Positions 37,204 through 46,086 are shown, numbered from the stretch's first letter. The stretch: DNA of 64,000 nucleotides from Lentilactobacillus buchneri (GCF_018314255.1 NZ_CP073066.1:62001-126000); one strand, 5' to 3'. Notes: generated by a model not told the origin, from the sequence alone. Numbers and translations: made by a program.

Positions 37204-38309
37204 TTAACCACCCCAAGCTGTGAAAAGACCTGCTCAACCATATCGGTATAATCAGGTTGCTGAGAAATCAACTTCTTGCATGCATCAACTAAATTTAACC
37301 GAAGCCGTCCCTTTCGATCAACGACTGATTCGGCATGGACCATTGAACTTAAGATCGACTCATCGACAACCGCTGCCGTAGCTCTGAAGAATAAATCAAT
37401 TTGGTTATCGTTAAACCGAGTAACAGTATCAAACTCGCTGGTTTCGAAATGGTCCACCTGATTGGCGGTTGAAAATGCCAAAACGATTTCTCCGCTGCCG
37501 TTGCCAATGTAGCCACCGGAACGATTAATCCCAACCGTTGCCCGCTTAGCCATTCGTTTGAGTTGGCGGGCATTCAATGGCGCATCGGTGGCCAGGATCG
37601 TGATAATGGACCCCTTTTCTTCTTTTTGCTTATCCTTGGCCAACATTTTGGCCAAGGGGGCTCCAATAGGCATCCCATTGACAATAAAGTCGGTTAAATA
37701 ACCATAGTTGGTCATGACGAGTGCACCAACAGTGTATTGGTGCTTCTTATCAACGGTCACAATCCGCGAGGAAGAGCCAATACCGCCCTTGAGGTCATAG
37801 CACATCATCCCCCGGCCACTACCGACGGCACCTTCTTCAAAGTCATCGTTAACAGCTGCCAAAGCATCGGACACATTCTGTTCAGTAATCGCCATTTTGC
37901 GGATATTGGACACGTCGCCATCGTTACACTCAGCAACAATCGGATTAACTGTACTGGTGGTATCCCCAATTTCGGGATTAGCAGCCAGCATTTGTTTGGT
38001 GAGGGCATTTAGGGCCGTGCCCACGCCAAAGGTATTCGTCATCACAATCGGAGTTTCAATGGTTCCCAATTCATCAATTTGGACGAGGCCGACGCTTTTA
38101 CCGAAGCCGTTAAGCACACAAGAGGCAGCTGGTACCTTGTGCCGGAAAAGGTTGCCGGTATGGGGCAGAATTGCGGTCACACCACTATGAACGTCACCAT
38201 CATCAATAGTCACCTGCCCGACCTTGACGCCGCCAACATCTGTAATCAGATTTCGCCGACCCTTGACGCCATCCGAAAGATCATTCATCAATTCAACCGA
38301 TAATCCCAT
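37200..38309 (-). CDS. P1 family peptidase (DmpA/BapA type, N-terminal nucleophile)
   Basis: 369 residues from ATG 38309 (GAGAGGTG upstream). Family marks: NDLSDGVKGRRNLITDVGGVKVGQVTI, VNPIVAECNDG, AVGSGRGMMCYDLKGGIGSSSR, and the self-cleavage site Gly233-Ser234 in KGSIITILATDAPLNARQL, Ser234 becoming the nucleophile of the beta chain. P1 peptidases include D-/L-aminopeptidases and enzymes that cut beta-peptide bonds. No signal peptide. In this cluster release of D-Asp, which is linked through its beta-carboxyl in Lys-D-Asp walls, is an attractive but untested role. Confidence 0.92.
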   Translation of the reverse strand: MGLSVELMNDLSDGVKGRRNLITDVGGVKVGQVTIDDGDVHSGVTAILPHTGNLFRHKVPAASCVLNGFGKSVGLVQIDELGTIETPIVMTNTFGVGTALNALTKQMLAANPEIGDTTSTVNPIVAECNDGDVSNIRKMAITEQNVSDALAAVNDDFEEGAVGSGRGMMCYDLKGGIGSSSRIVTVDKKHQYTVGALVMTNYGYLTDFIVNGMPIGAPLAKMLAKDKQKEEKGSIITILATDAPLNARQLKRMAKRATVGINRSGGYIGNGSGEIVLAFSTANQVDHFETSEFDTVTRFNDNQIDLFFRATAAVVDESILSSMVHAESVVDRKGRLRLNLVDACKKLISQQPDYTDMVEQVFSQLGVVK

Positions 38310-38331
38310 GATTAACACCTCTCACAATTAA

Positions 38332-39045
38332 TTACACGGCAAAAATCATCGCAATCATTCCGCCGACTGCGATTAAATTATTCAAAAAATGGAGGCCAAT
38401 TGATACCTTCAAATTTTTAGTTGTTACATACAAATAGGCCAAAATACAACCCAAGATCGCATACGTCAAAAAACTGATGATATTAAAATGGGAAAGATCA
38501 GGATCCATATGCGGCAGGGCAAAAGCCATCCCACTGACAATAATCGGTGCCCATTTTTCGGTCGACCGAAAGAACGCAGTCATCAAATATCCCCGAAAAA
38601 TGGTTTCCTCAAGAATCGGCGAACAGAAGATTGCCGTAAATCCCATCAAAATCAGGGTAAGATGATTGCTGGACAACAATGATTGAATTTCCTGATTGTT
38701 GTCCGTTTGAGTGACGTGGTAGACCAGTTTATTAAGGTTTCCCAATAAGAACTCAATTACCAAAAAGGCAATCCAAGCAATGACAATTGTTTTGACATTT
38801 TGCCAGGTCATTTTTTTGACTTCGTAGCGGCCATACTTCCGGTAGGCATACTGTGCCAGCCAAATGGCGATTAGAAAGCCCAACAAGTACAAGGCTCCAA
38901 CAGCGTAATTGGCAACTGCTGACAGCTTGCCTTGGACAATGAACATCAGTGGCAGCTGAACTGAGCCGACCAAAATAATCAGCCCAAAAAAGATCATTAA
39001 TCGTTCAAAGTAGTCACCAAAAGTTAACTTTCTTTGCTCTTCCAT
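38332..39045 (-). CDS. CPBP family intramembrane metalloprotease
   Basis: 237 residues with about seven hydrophobic helices. CPBP (Abi/CAAX-like) motifs: EETIFRGYLM (EExxxR), FALPHMD (FxxxH) and HFLNNLI (HxxxN/B), all intact. It would cut or process substrates in the membrane; many relatives confer immunity to bacteriocins, others act in regulation. It lies 12 bp downstream of the second S53 protease gene and 23 bp before the P1 peptidase. No bacteriocin gene is visible near, so immunity is not supported here. RBS AAGGAGACG precedes the start. Confidence 0.92.
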   Translation of the reverse strand: MEEQRKLTFGDYFERLMIFFGLIILVGSVQLPLMFIVQGKLSAVANYAVGALYLLGFLIAIWLAQYAYRKYGRYEVKKMTWQNVKTIVIAWIAFLVIEFLLGNLNKLVYHVTQTDNNQEIQSLLSSNHLTLILMGFTAIFCSPILEETIFRGYLMTAFFRSTEKWAPIIVSGMAFALPHMDPDLSHFNIISFLTYAILGCILAYLYVTTKNLKVSIGLHFLNNLIAVGGMIAMIFAV

Positions 39046-39056
39046 GCAGCGTCTCC

Positions 39057-40904
39057 TTAACTATTAAAAGCTTTGTTCAAAGCTGTAAAATCAACGGTTC
39101 CAAGTCCGGTCGCCTGGTTATAAATCTTCCCCGGTTGTCCGGTATAGTACAAGTTGGTGTTATTTGTCCGACTGTCCAACGGTTTGAACGGCGAAGTTGA
39201 TCGTTTGGCAAATCGATAGATCTGTGGATTCCAAAAGCCCAAGCGGCCATTGGTAGTGAAATCAGACATTAAAACACTGGCTGCGGCCATCTGTGGGGCG
39301 ACGACACTGGTCCCACCGGTAATCAGCCATTGCCCCTTGGAATTTCGATTGTTCTTCGGCGTAATGAACATGCTGTAACCGGTATTGGGGTCGGCATTCG
39401 CTGAAATGTCGGGCAGGTTTCTGCCGCTGGATTTGCCGCTAAGATTAATCGGCTTTTTCAACAATTCCGGCCGACCATATTTAAATTTCCACAGATTAGT
39501 CGCATCATACGTCCCGACACCGCTGATCCCTTTTTGATAGGCGGGTCTGGCATTATATTTACTAAAACCGCCGCCACCTCCGGCAAAGAAGCTTTGAAGC
39601 ATGTCCAAAGTTCCGAAAAATCGTTGGTGTTTATAGTTGGGGTATAAAAAGTCAGCCCCCCAGGTGCGTTCCTGGTGAATGGTGACTTTTTTCTTATTGA
39701 CAGTATAGGTTTTCGGCAGTGTCGTGCCGCCGACTGCGGTCACATATGGAAAATTAGACGGCGTATCAACGGACAATCCTGACGTTAACCCGGTGGTAAT
39801 CCCATCATAGGCACCATTATCACCAGTCGCGGTGAAGACACTCATTCCTTGGGCAGCTGCCTGCTCAAATAATAAGTTCATGATTTGATTATATTTTTTC
39901 GGGGTAATCCCCTGTTTCATTTCATAGGCCACTTGGGCTTCACTTTGGCCCCAACTGAGTGACAAACTATCGGCCACGTTTTGACCAACTGCGGCAGCAA
40001 TTGAATTCACCATTCCCAAAATGTTTGGACGGGCAATGTAGGTCCGAATGTTGCTGTCCGGTGCGATTGCGCCGGCCTGTTCAACATCGATGGTCGTTTC
40101 ATCATAGCCATCCCAGGTACCCTTAAAGCCGTTAGTCCGATAAACGCTTAGTCGATTAGATTTCACATTGATGCCCTCATCATCCCAGTAGCGGTACACA
40201 TCATTAGGATGGAAGTTGGCAAATGAAATGATCCCAATGGTTTTACTGCGGCCAGTCGACCCATTATCGTATAGGGACTGCAGATTGTAGCGACGGACAA
40301 ATCGCGTCGGCGAATACTTTTTGGTGGTTGTCGTCCCGCTGGCAGTTCTGGTATGCAGCGATGAGGGCTGAAATTTGGTTTTGTATGAGGAAAACGGTGA
40401 GTAATTTGATAACCCAAAGACGGTATAAACGACCTTGGAAAGTTTCTTGGGTAGTTGAGGATTTCGGCTGGCCTTTTGATATTTGACCTCACCGTTATTT
40501 ACGTTCACCAGGTTAACTTTAAACGCCTTCTCGACGTTTTTGGTTGATCCCTTGACCACCATAATCAAATTACCTTTGTAAGTCTGAGCCCTCAAATGAT
40601 GGTGTCTGAGATATGTCTGCAAAGCTTTAATCTGCTTTGGGCTCTGACTGAATCGTTTGGCAAAAGTACTTGGGGAAACAAATTTGCGATAAGTCGGCGA
40701 ACTCGGCGTCACTGTGTTGTAAACAAATTGGTGAAGCGCCGACTGACTTTTTGGCCGCAGCACAATATCAACCAATTGCTGTTTGGAATCAGCGACGTTG
40801 GTCGTCTTGGCAGCTGCCTGTCCGCTGGTTGCCGCAAAGCCACCAATGGCAAGCAAGATCAATCCTGCGGTTATGAAAATCCTGTGGAGCCAATCCTTGT
40901 TCAT
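39057..40904 (-). CDS. Secreted S53 family serine-carboxyl peptidase, second copy
   Basis: 615 residues from ATG 40904 with AAGGGGA upstream. Signal peptide (HRIFITAGLILLAIGGFAATSGQAAAK), pro-domain (QFVYNTVTPSSPTYRKFVSPSTFAKRFSQ) and S53 catalytic domain: Glu269 and Asp273 (ETTID), the TGDNGAY oxyanion segment and Ser533 (GGTSVVAPQ). C-terminus YNQATGLGTVDF. It is a diverged paralogue of the protease at 28.3-30.1 kb and shares its architecture. It heads a run of genes into CPBP, P1 and C39 proteins, so extracellular proteolysis appears tied to peptide use. Confidence 0.93.
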   Translation of the reverse strand: MNKDWLHRIFITAGLILLAIGGFAATSGQAAAKTTNVADSKQQLVDIVLRPKSQSALHQFVYNTVTPSSPTYRKFVSPSTFAKRFSQSPKQIKALQTYLRHHHLRAQTYKGNLIMVVKGSTKNVEKAFKVNLVNVNNGEVKYQKASRNPQLPKKLSKVVYTVFGLSNYSPFSSYKTKFQPSSLHTRTASGTTTTKKYSPTRFVRRYNLQSLYDNGSTGRSKTIGIISFANFHPNDVYRYWDDEGINVKSNRLSVYRTNGFKGTWDGYDETTIDVEQAGAIAPDSNIRTYIARPNILGMVNSIAAAVGQNVADSLSLSWGQSEAQVAYEMKQGITPKKYNQIMNLLFEQAAAQGMSVFTATGDNGAYDGITTGLTSGLSVDTPSNFPYVTAVGGTTLPKTYTVNKKKVTIHQERTWGADFLYPNYKHQRFFGTLDMLQSFFAGGGGGFSKYNARPAYQKGISGVGTYDATNLWKFKYGRPELLKKPINLSGKSSGRNLPDISANADPNTGYSMFITPKNNRNSKGQWLITGGTSVVAPQMAAASVLMSDFTTNGRLGFWNPQIYRFAKRSTSPFKPLDSRTNNTNLYYTGQPGKIYNQATGLGTVDFTALNKAFNS

Positions 40905-40924
40905 ACAATCCCCTTCAAACAATC

Positions 40925-41155
40925 TTATTTGTCACGACTATTGTCGTCTGCTTCTCGTTGGGCTTTTCTTTCATCGCGTTGGCGAACAATCATCACCACC
41001 AACGGCGTCAAAATCAGGCGAATGACAATAATTGCAATCAGCCAAATCAGCGCGAACGACAGAACTGACAAATGCCAGAACTTTGTGATGAAAAACGCCA
41101 CTGCTAACACTAATACGACGGCGCCGACGATTAAGAATAATTTAGACTTTTTCAA
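40925..41155 (-). CDS. Small two-helix membrane protein
   Basis: 76 residues, start TTG at 41155 with AGGAG 8 nt upstream. Two hydrophobic helices (LFLIVGAVVLVLAVAFFITKF and SVLSFALIWLIAIIVIRLILTPLVVMIV) and a charged tail RQRDERKAQREADDNSRDK. I do not recognise it. It lies 20 bp upstream of the second S53 gene on the same strand and probably shares its transcript. Confidence 0.78.
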   Translation of the reverse strand: MKKSKLFLIVGAVVLVLAVAFFITKFWHLSVLSFALIWLIAIIVIRLILTPLVVMIVRQRDERKAQREADDNSRDK

Positions 41156-41237
41156 ATGAATTCTCCTGTAAAATTTCTTATTTCATACTATCATACTTTG
41201 CCAATGGAGTTCACGTTTGAATTGGGAAAGTTAGAGT

Positions 41238-41267
41238 TTGTCTTCGGGTATTTAAAGTCGATATAAT
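41238..41267 (+). promoter_or_regulatory. Promoter of mscL
   Basis: TTGTCT at 41238-41243 and TATAAT at 41262-41267, 18 bp apart, 41 bp before the mscL start. Confidence 0.6.
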
Positions 41268-41308
41268 AAATACATCATGGAAATAAGATAGTTGAAAGGA
41301 GAAAAACC

Positions 41309-41674
41309 ATGCTCAAAGAATTTAAGGCTTTTATTGCCAGAGGAAATGTCATCGACCTGGCTGTCGGGGTGATTATTGGTGGCGCCTTTACTGGAATTGT
41401 CACCTCCCTCACAAATAATTTGATCAACCCGTTAATTGGGATCTTCTTAGGAAAAATTGACTTGTCAAACCTGATTTTCAAAGTCGGTGATGCGACTTTT
41501 CGTTACGGGGCCTTTATCAATTCACTGATCAATTTTCTAATTGTTGCCTTTGTCGTTTTTATCTTAATCAAACTCATTAACAAGGTCCTCAAGCGTCAGC
41601 CGACAAAGCCTGCAATCGATAACAAAGAAGTACTACTTTCCGAGATCCGGGATCTGTTAAAAAATAAACAATGA
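41309..41674 (+). CDS. mscL: Large-conductance mechanosensitive channel
   Basis: 121 residues, two membrane helices. [34 protein letters not shown] is the classic MscL N-terminal amphipathic helix and TM1; TM2 is [24 protein letters not shown]; the C-terminal helix is [15 protein letters not shown]. The pentameric channel opens under membrane tension and releases solutes during hypo-osmotic shock. RBS AAAGGAG is 8-9 nt before the ATG. Single-gene unit with its own promoter. Confidence 0.97.
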   Translation: MLKEFKAFIARGNVIDLAVGVIIGGAFTGIVTSLTNNLINPLIGIFLGKIDLSNLIFKVGDATFRYGAFINSLINFLIVAFVVFILIKLINKVLKRQPTKPAIDNKEVLLSEIRDLLKNKQ

Positions 41675-41714
41675 ACCGTCAATGACGCACCGCAGACCAT
41701 TCCAAAACGGTAAT

Positions 41715-41746
41715 TGATTGCGATTGCATGATGTCTGGGCTAGAAT
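41715..41746 (+). promoter_or_regulatory. Promoter with overlapping candidate cre (CcpA) site, GH65-pgmB operon
   Basis: TTGCGA (41718-41723) and TAGAAT (41741-41746) are spaced 17 bp. TGATTGCGATTGCA at 41715-41728 overlaps the -35 and matches 12 of 14 positions of the cre consensus TGWAARCGNTWNCA. This suggests catabolite repression by CcpA. Confidence 0.6.
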
Positions 41747-41798
41747 TAAAAGTGTGAAGGTTTAATTTATTTCCCAAAAATTGAGAAGAGGTTTTGTT

Positions 41799-44516
41799 AT
41801 GAGAACGTTTGCTATTAGGGCCCGCGATGGGGTCATGGAATTAAATTATTCAGAAGATTCCAACAAACCGCCGTTTCGAAAGTTTATGATCACATATAAC
41901 CCCAAATTTTCAATTGGCGATAATCTTGAAAATATCAAAGCAGCGCTGACCGGCCTGCCGATCGACGCCGCCATTATCGAAAATTCGTTAAACTATGAGT
42001 TTTCAGATACGATTATTGGCATTAATCACCAAAAGATTGATATCGGATTGGCAATTGCCAACATGATGAATATTCCGGTTGTTAATCTGCAAAAGATCAA
42101 AGAAGTTGGGCTGAAAAAAGCCGTTGCCGATAAGGAAGAATACCTTAAGTGGCATCTGGATTACTATGGTGAATATGCCGGTAAACGGAACTACGGCCAA
42201 GAAGCCATGCTGACAATCGGGAACGGTTACTTTGGTCTCCGGGGGGCCTACGTTGAGTCCCACGCTGATCAGGATAATTACCCGGGTATGTACGTTGCCG
42301 GTGTTTACAACCAATTGACGACTAAGATTAATGACCGCGACGTTGTGAACGAGGATTTGGTGAACTTACCGAATGCCCAATACATTAGTTTCGGTGTTGA
42401 CCATCAACTGCCATTTACCATTAAGAAAGCCGATATTCAAGATATTTACCGAAGCTTGGATCTGAAGACCGGTACTTTGACAACCACCCTGCACGTTCAG
42501 CTTTCAACCGGCCATATCATCCAAGTCCGGGCTACGAAAGTTGCCAACATGGATCAGTGGCACCGTTACGCAATCAAATATGAATTAAAGCCCATCAATT
42601 TCTCCGGCAGTTTACAAATCTATGCCGGCATTGATGGCAACGTTATTAACGGCAACGTGGAACGTTATCAAGACTTTGATCAGCACCACATTGATGTCAT
42701 CGGCATGTCAGCTCATGACAATCAAGTCTCGATGACCGGTCAAACCAAGACCTCACACGTTCAATTTGTGATCAACTCCAAACTCAGCAGTCCAGATTTC
42801 GATACCAAAAAATTGATCGATACCACGACTGAGGAAGGTAAAGTCCAACAGGCTTTGAGCATTAACGTTGAGCCCGGCAAGGAATACGAATTCAAAAAGA
42901 ATGTCACCGTCTTTACTTCCCAAGACGAAAATAACCATTTGGAAGCCGATGCACAAAAAGAACTTGATGACTCCTCATTTGAAGATACGTTAAGCGATAG
43001 TGAAAAATTCTGGAGCAATGTTTGGCAACACTCCGACATTATTATCGATAATGATCTTACCAGCCAAAAGTTGACCAGGGTCAATATTTTCCACATGTTA
43101 GTTACCAGTGCTGCTTTGTCGTCCGGTAAATTGGATGCATCCGTTGGTGCTCGTGGGCTGCATGGTGAAGCTTACCGTGGACACATTTTTTGGGATGTCA
43201 CGTTTGATTTGCCATTCTATGCAATTCATTACCCTGCGATTGCCAAACAGTGCCTACTTTACCGTTACAACCGGTTAGCTGAGGCGCGAAAGTATGCTGC
43301 CTCAGAGGACAAACAAGGTGCAATGTACCCTTGGCAGTCAGGGATGTATGGCGATGAGCAATCACAATTTGTTCACTTGAATCCGGTTAGCGGCAAATGG
43401 GATCCCGATAACAGCCGCCTACAACGGCACGTTTCCATTTCAGTTGCCTATGACATTATCAATTATGTCCACATCACGGGCGATAAAGAATTCATGGATC
43501 AATACGGATTGGAAATGCTGCTGTCGATTTCCAAGTTCTGGGTCAGCATGACCGACTACGATCAATCAACCGACCGTTATGACATCCATCATGTCATGGG
43601 GCCTGACGAATTTCACGAAGAGTACCCTAACTCCAACGATCATGGCTTAACCAATAATGCCTATACGAATATCATGGTTTCCTGGCTGTTTGACAAGGTC
43701 AATACCCTGGTATCGCAGGAAGACAGCGCCGTTTTAAAGCAAGCCAGTGAAAAAGCCGGCTTTGACGACGCACTTCTCGCCAAGATGAACGATATCGCCC
43801 ATAAACTGCGATTGGACATCAACGAAGAAGGTATTATCGGCCAGTTCTCAGGGTACTTCAACCTATCCAAACTGAATTTCGATTCATACCGGAAGAAGTA
43901 TGGTGATATTTCCAGAATAGATCGACTGCTCAAAGGCGAAGGCAAGTCACCGGACGCCTACCAAGTTGCCAAACAGGCTGATACATTGATGGCCTACTAT
44001 GAACTGCCGTTTGACGAAGTGCAAGAAGTCATCAACCGTCTGGGGTACAAGCTGCCCGCCAACTTCTTTACCAGCAACTTACGGTTCTATCTTGACCGGA
44101 CGACTCATGGATCAACTCTTTCCAGAATTGTTTATTCGGTTCTGGACGAAATTGACGGCAACATGGACCAGTCATGGCAGCTGTTTTCAACTGCCCTGTT
44201 CTCAGATTACTACGACATTCAAGGCGGGACGACTGCCGAAGGAATCCACCTGGGTGTAATGGGTGCGACCCTTCAAATTGAAACGAAATGCTATGGCGGT
44301 GTCCGATTTGATACCGACGAGGTCACGATTAATCCTCACCTGCCAAGCACTTGGTCTAAAATTTCATTTAAAGAAACTTACCAAGGAATCAATTACCACT
44401 TCGTCATCGGTCATCATCGGATCGATGTGACCGCAGATGCCGATACTCACGTCAGTGTTGCGAAAAAGGCTTATTCACTGACTAAGAACAAGATGGCAAC
44501 AATTACCTATAAATAA
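41799..44516 (+). CDS. Glycoside hydrolase family 65 phosphorylase with N-terminal extension (maltose/trehalose-type)
   Basis: 905 residues from ATG 41799 (AGAAGAGG upstream). GH65 proper starts near residue 112: LTIGNGYFGLRGAY, RGLHGEAYRGHIFWDVTFDLPF, and the general acid Glu604 in HHVMGPDEFHE, ending in the beta-sandwich part GVRFDTDEVTINPHLP. It would split an alpha-glucosyl disaccharide with phosphate to beta-glucose 1-phosphate; the adjacent pgmB handles that product, which supports a phosphorylase. Exact sugar (maltose, trehalose, kojibiose) is not decidable by eye. Residues 1-110 are an extra N-terminal region absent from typical 750-800 residue members. Confidence 0.9.
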   Translation: MRTFAIRARDGVMELNYSEDSNKPPFRKFMITYNPKFSIGDNLENIKAALTGLPIDAAIIENSLNYEFSDTIIGINHQKIDIGLAIANMMNIPVVNLQKIKEVGLKKAVADKEEYLKWHLDYYGEYAGKRNYGQEAMLTIGNGYFGLRGAYVESHADQDNYPGMYVAGVYNQLTTKINDRDVVNEDLVNLPNAQYISFGVDHQLPFTIKKADIQDIYRSLDLKTGTLTTTLHVQLSTGHIIQVRATKVANMDQWHRYAIKYELKPINFSGSLQIYAGIDGNVINGNVERYQDFDQHHIDVIGMSAHDNQVSMTGQTKTSHVQFVINSKLSSPDFDTKKLIDTTTEEGKVQQALSINVEPGKEYEFKKNVTVFTSQDENNHLEADAQKELDDSSFEDTLSDSEKFWSNVWQHSDIIIDNDLTSQKLTRVNIFHMLVTSAALSSGKLDASVGARGLHGEAYRGHIFWDVTFDLPFYAIHYPAIAKQCLLYRYNRLAEARKYAASEDKQGAMYPWQSGMYGDEQSQFVHLNPVSGKWDPDNSRLQRHVSISVAYDIINYVHITGDKEFMDQYGLEMLLSISKFWVSMTDYDQSTDRYDIHHVMGPDEFHEEYPNSNDHGLTNNAYTNIMVSWLFDKVNTLVSQEDSAVLKQASEKAGFDDALLAKMNDIAHKLRLDINEEGIIGQFSGYFNLSKLNFDSYRKKYGDISRIDRLLKGEGKSPDAYQVAKQADTLMAYYELPFDEVQEVINRLGYKLPANFFTSNLRFYLDRTTHGSTLSRIVYSVLDEIDGNMDQSWQLFSTALFSDYYDIQGGTTAEGIHLGVMGATLQIETKCYGGVRFDTDEVTINPHLPSTWSKISFKETYQGINYHFVIGHHRIDVTADADTHVSVAKKAYSLTKNKMATITYK

Positions 44517-44532
44517 TAAGGAGTGAATGATA

Positions 44533-45204
44533 ATGGCAAAATTTTCCGATATTAAAGGCTTCGTGTTCGATTTAGATGGTGTGATTACCGATACCTCGGT
44601 TTTTCACAGCCAGGCATGGCATCAAGTTGCCGATAAAGTCGGCGCTCCATGGTCCAAAGAACTTGAAGACGGTCTAAAAGGCATCAGTCGAATGGACTCA
44701 TTGGAAATGATTTTGAAAGCTGGAAATCTTCAAGATAAATACACTGATGAGCAAAAGGTTGATTTGGCAACTGAAAAAAATACCAACTACTTGAAGTTGG
44801 TTGATCAAATGACCCCTGACAATATCTTACCGGGGATTAAAGCATTCTTGGACGAAATCAAAAATGGCGGCTACCTATTGTCATTGGCTTCAGCATCTAA
44901 AAACGCGCCCAAAGTCTTGCAAAAGCTGAATTTAACCGATTATTTCCCAAAGATTGTTGATCCAAAAACATTGAGTAAAGGCAAGCCCGACCCAGAAATT
45001 TATTTAAAGGGTGCTGAATTGATTGATCTCAAGCCGGAACAGTGCATCGGCGTTGAAGACGCGGCAGCTGGTGTTGAATCAATTAACGCAGCTGGCGAAA
45101 CCTCGATTGGCATCGGCGACAAAAATATCTTAAAGGATGCCGACATTAATTTTGCCGATACTTCAGAAATGACGTTGGCTAATATTGAAAAGCAAATGAA
45201 TTAA
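44533..45204 (+). CDS. pgmB: Beta-phosphoglucomutase
   Basis: 223 residues, HAD superfamily. FVFDLDGVITDTSVFHSQAWHQVA carries nucleophile Asp and acid/base Asp of the DxD motif; KGISRMDSLEMIL, SLASASKNAPKVL, KGKPDPEIYL and GVEDAAAGVESI complete the fold. Converts beta-glucose 1-phosphate to glucose 6-phosphate. It begins 16 bp after the GH65 gene. Two in-frame ATGs six bases apart exist; the second (44533) has better spacing from AAGGAG. Confidence 0.95.
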   Translation: MAKFSDIKGFVFDLDGVITDTSVFHSQAWHQVADKVGAPWSKELEDGLKGISRMDSLEMILKAGNLQDKYTDEQKVDLATEKNTNYLKLVDQMTPDNILPGIKAFLDEIKNGGYLLSLASASKNAPKVLQKLNLTDYFPKIVDPKTLSKGKPDPEIYLKGAELIDLKPEQCIGVEDAAAGVESINAAGETSIGIGDKNILKDADINFADTSEMTLANIEKQMN

Positions 45205-45235
45205 GGGTTCGTTTCACCCCCTAATTCTGATGATT

Positions 45236-45286
45236 AACGACGAAAGGCAACTACCTCTGTTTCGGGGTAGTTGCCTTTCGTCGTTA
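45236..45286. terminator. Hairpin after pgmB
   Basis: AACGACGAAAGGCAACTACC pairs with GGTAGTTGCCTTTCGTCGTT over 20 bp. Very stable, but no uridine run follows, so it may act as a convergent-gene terminator or mRNA 3'-end structure. Confidence 0.65.
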
Positions 45287-45315
45287 AATGGTCGAGAACA
45301 ACCTTTGACGAGATA

Positions 45316-46086
45316 TTAATCAATCAGCCCATAATGTTTAAGGCCGTTCACAATCCCACCGTTAATATTTGATTTAGTGACAAAGGACGCCTTTTCCTTA
45401 ACTTCTGGGACACCATTACCCATGGCAATTGGAAATTTAACTTCGGAAAACATTTGCAAATCATTCATTTGATCCCCAAACGCGTATGATGGAACGTCAC
45501 CGAGGTTCAGTTTCTTCATCAAAGCCTGAATTCCCGTTTGTTTGGAAACACCCCACTTCATGGTATCCAAACAACGCGGGTTGTTACGGACCAAAGACAA
45601 CTTCCCTTTGAACTTGTCTTGGTAGAGCTTATCCTTATCGTAATTAAAGACGTTTAAGAAATTAACTTCATGATGCTTGTAAAATTCTGGGTCAACATGT
45701 GGTGTTAATCGCAACAGACGATAGTTCACTTTCGTCATGTCATTTTCAAAAGTCAACGCAAATTCCTTATTGTTGTAAAAGGAAATGACATCCCCCTGCT
45801 GTTTTGCAAAGGCAAGGATTTCCTCAATCACATCATCACTAATTTGTTCTGCTTTGAGTTTTTTGCCTTCATACTGAACATAACTCCCATTAGCGCTGAC
45901 TAACGAGTTAATCCCAGTGGCATCAATCACATACTGAATTTCAAAAATATTTCGACCAGTGGAGATCACCGGTAAAATATTATTGGCACGTAATTCATTG
46001 ATTGCCGCTACATTTTCGTCGGACACGTTTTTTTCATTATCAAAAAGTGTCCCGTCTAAGTCAAAGAACACAACCGCTTTATACAT
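45316..46086 (-). CDS. HAD superfamily (Cof-type) phosphatase
   Basis: 256 residues. Motif I FFDLDGTLFDNEKNV, motif II VISTGRN, motif III lysine in KGKLSL/MKWGVSKQTGIQAL and motif IV FGDQMNDLQMF, with the C2-type cap between. These Cof-like enzymes dephosphorylate sugar phosphates, nucleotides or flavin precursors; substrate unknown. RBS GGAGGGAA is close to ideal. Convergent with pgmB and divergent from the deoxynucleoside kinase gene. Confidence 0.92.
   Translation of the reverse strand: MYKAVVFFDLDGTLFDNEKNVSDENVAAINELRANNILPVISTGRNIFEIQYVIDATGINSLVSANGSYVQYEGKKLKAEQISDDVIEEILAFAKQQGDVISFYNNKEFALTFENDMTKVNYRLLRLTPHVDPEFYKHHEVNFLNVFNYDKDKLYQDKFKGKLSLVRNNPRCLDTMKWGVSKQTGIQALMKKLNLGDVPSYAFGDQMNDLQMFSEVKFPIAMGNGVPEVKEKASFVTKSNINGGIVNGLKHYGLID

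Noticed and set aside
38332..39045. CPBP membrane protease as a bacteriocin immunity gene
   Set aside because: No double-glycine leader peptide, bacteriocin transporter or two-component genes lie near; its neighbours are peptidases.
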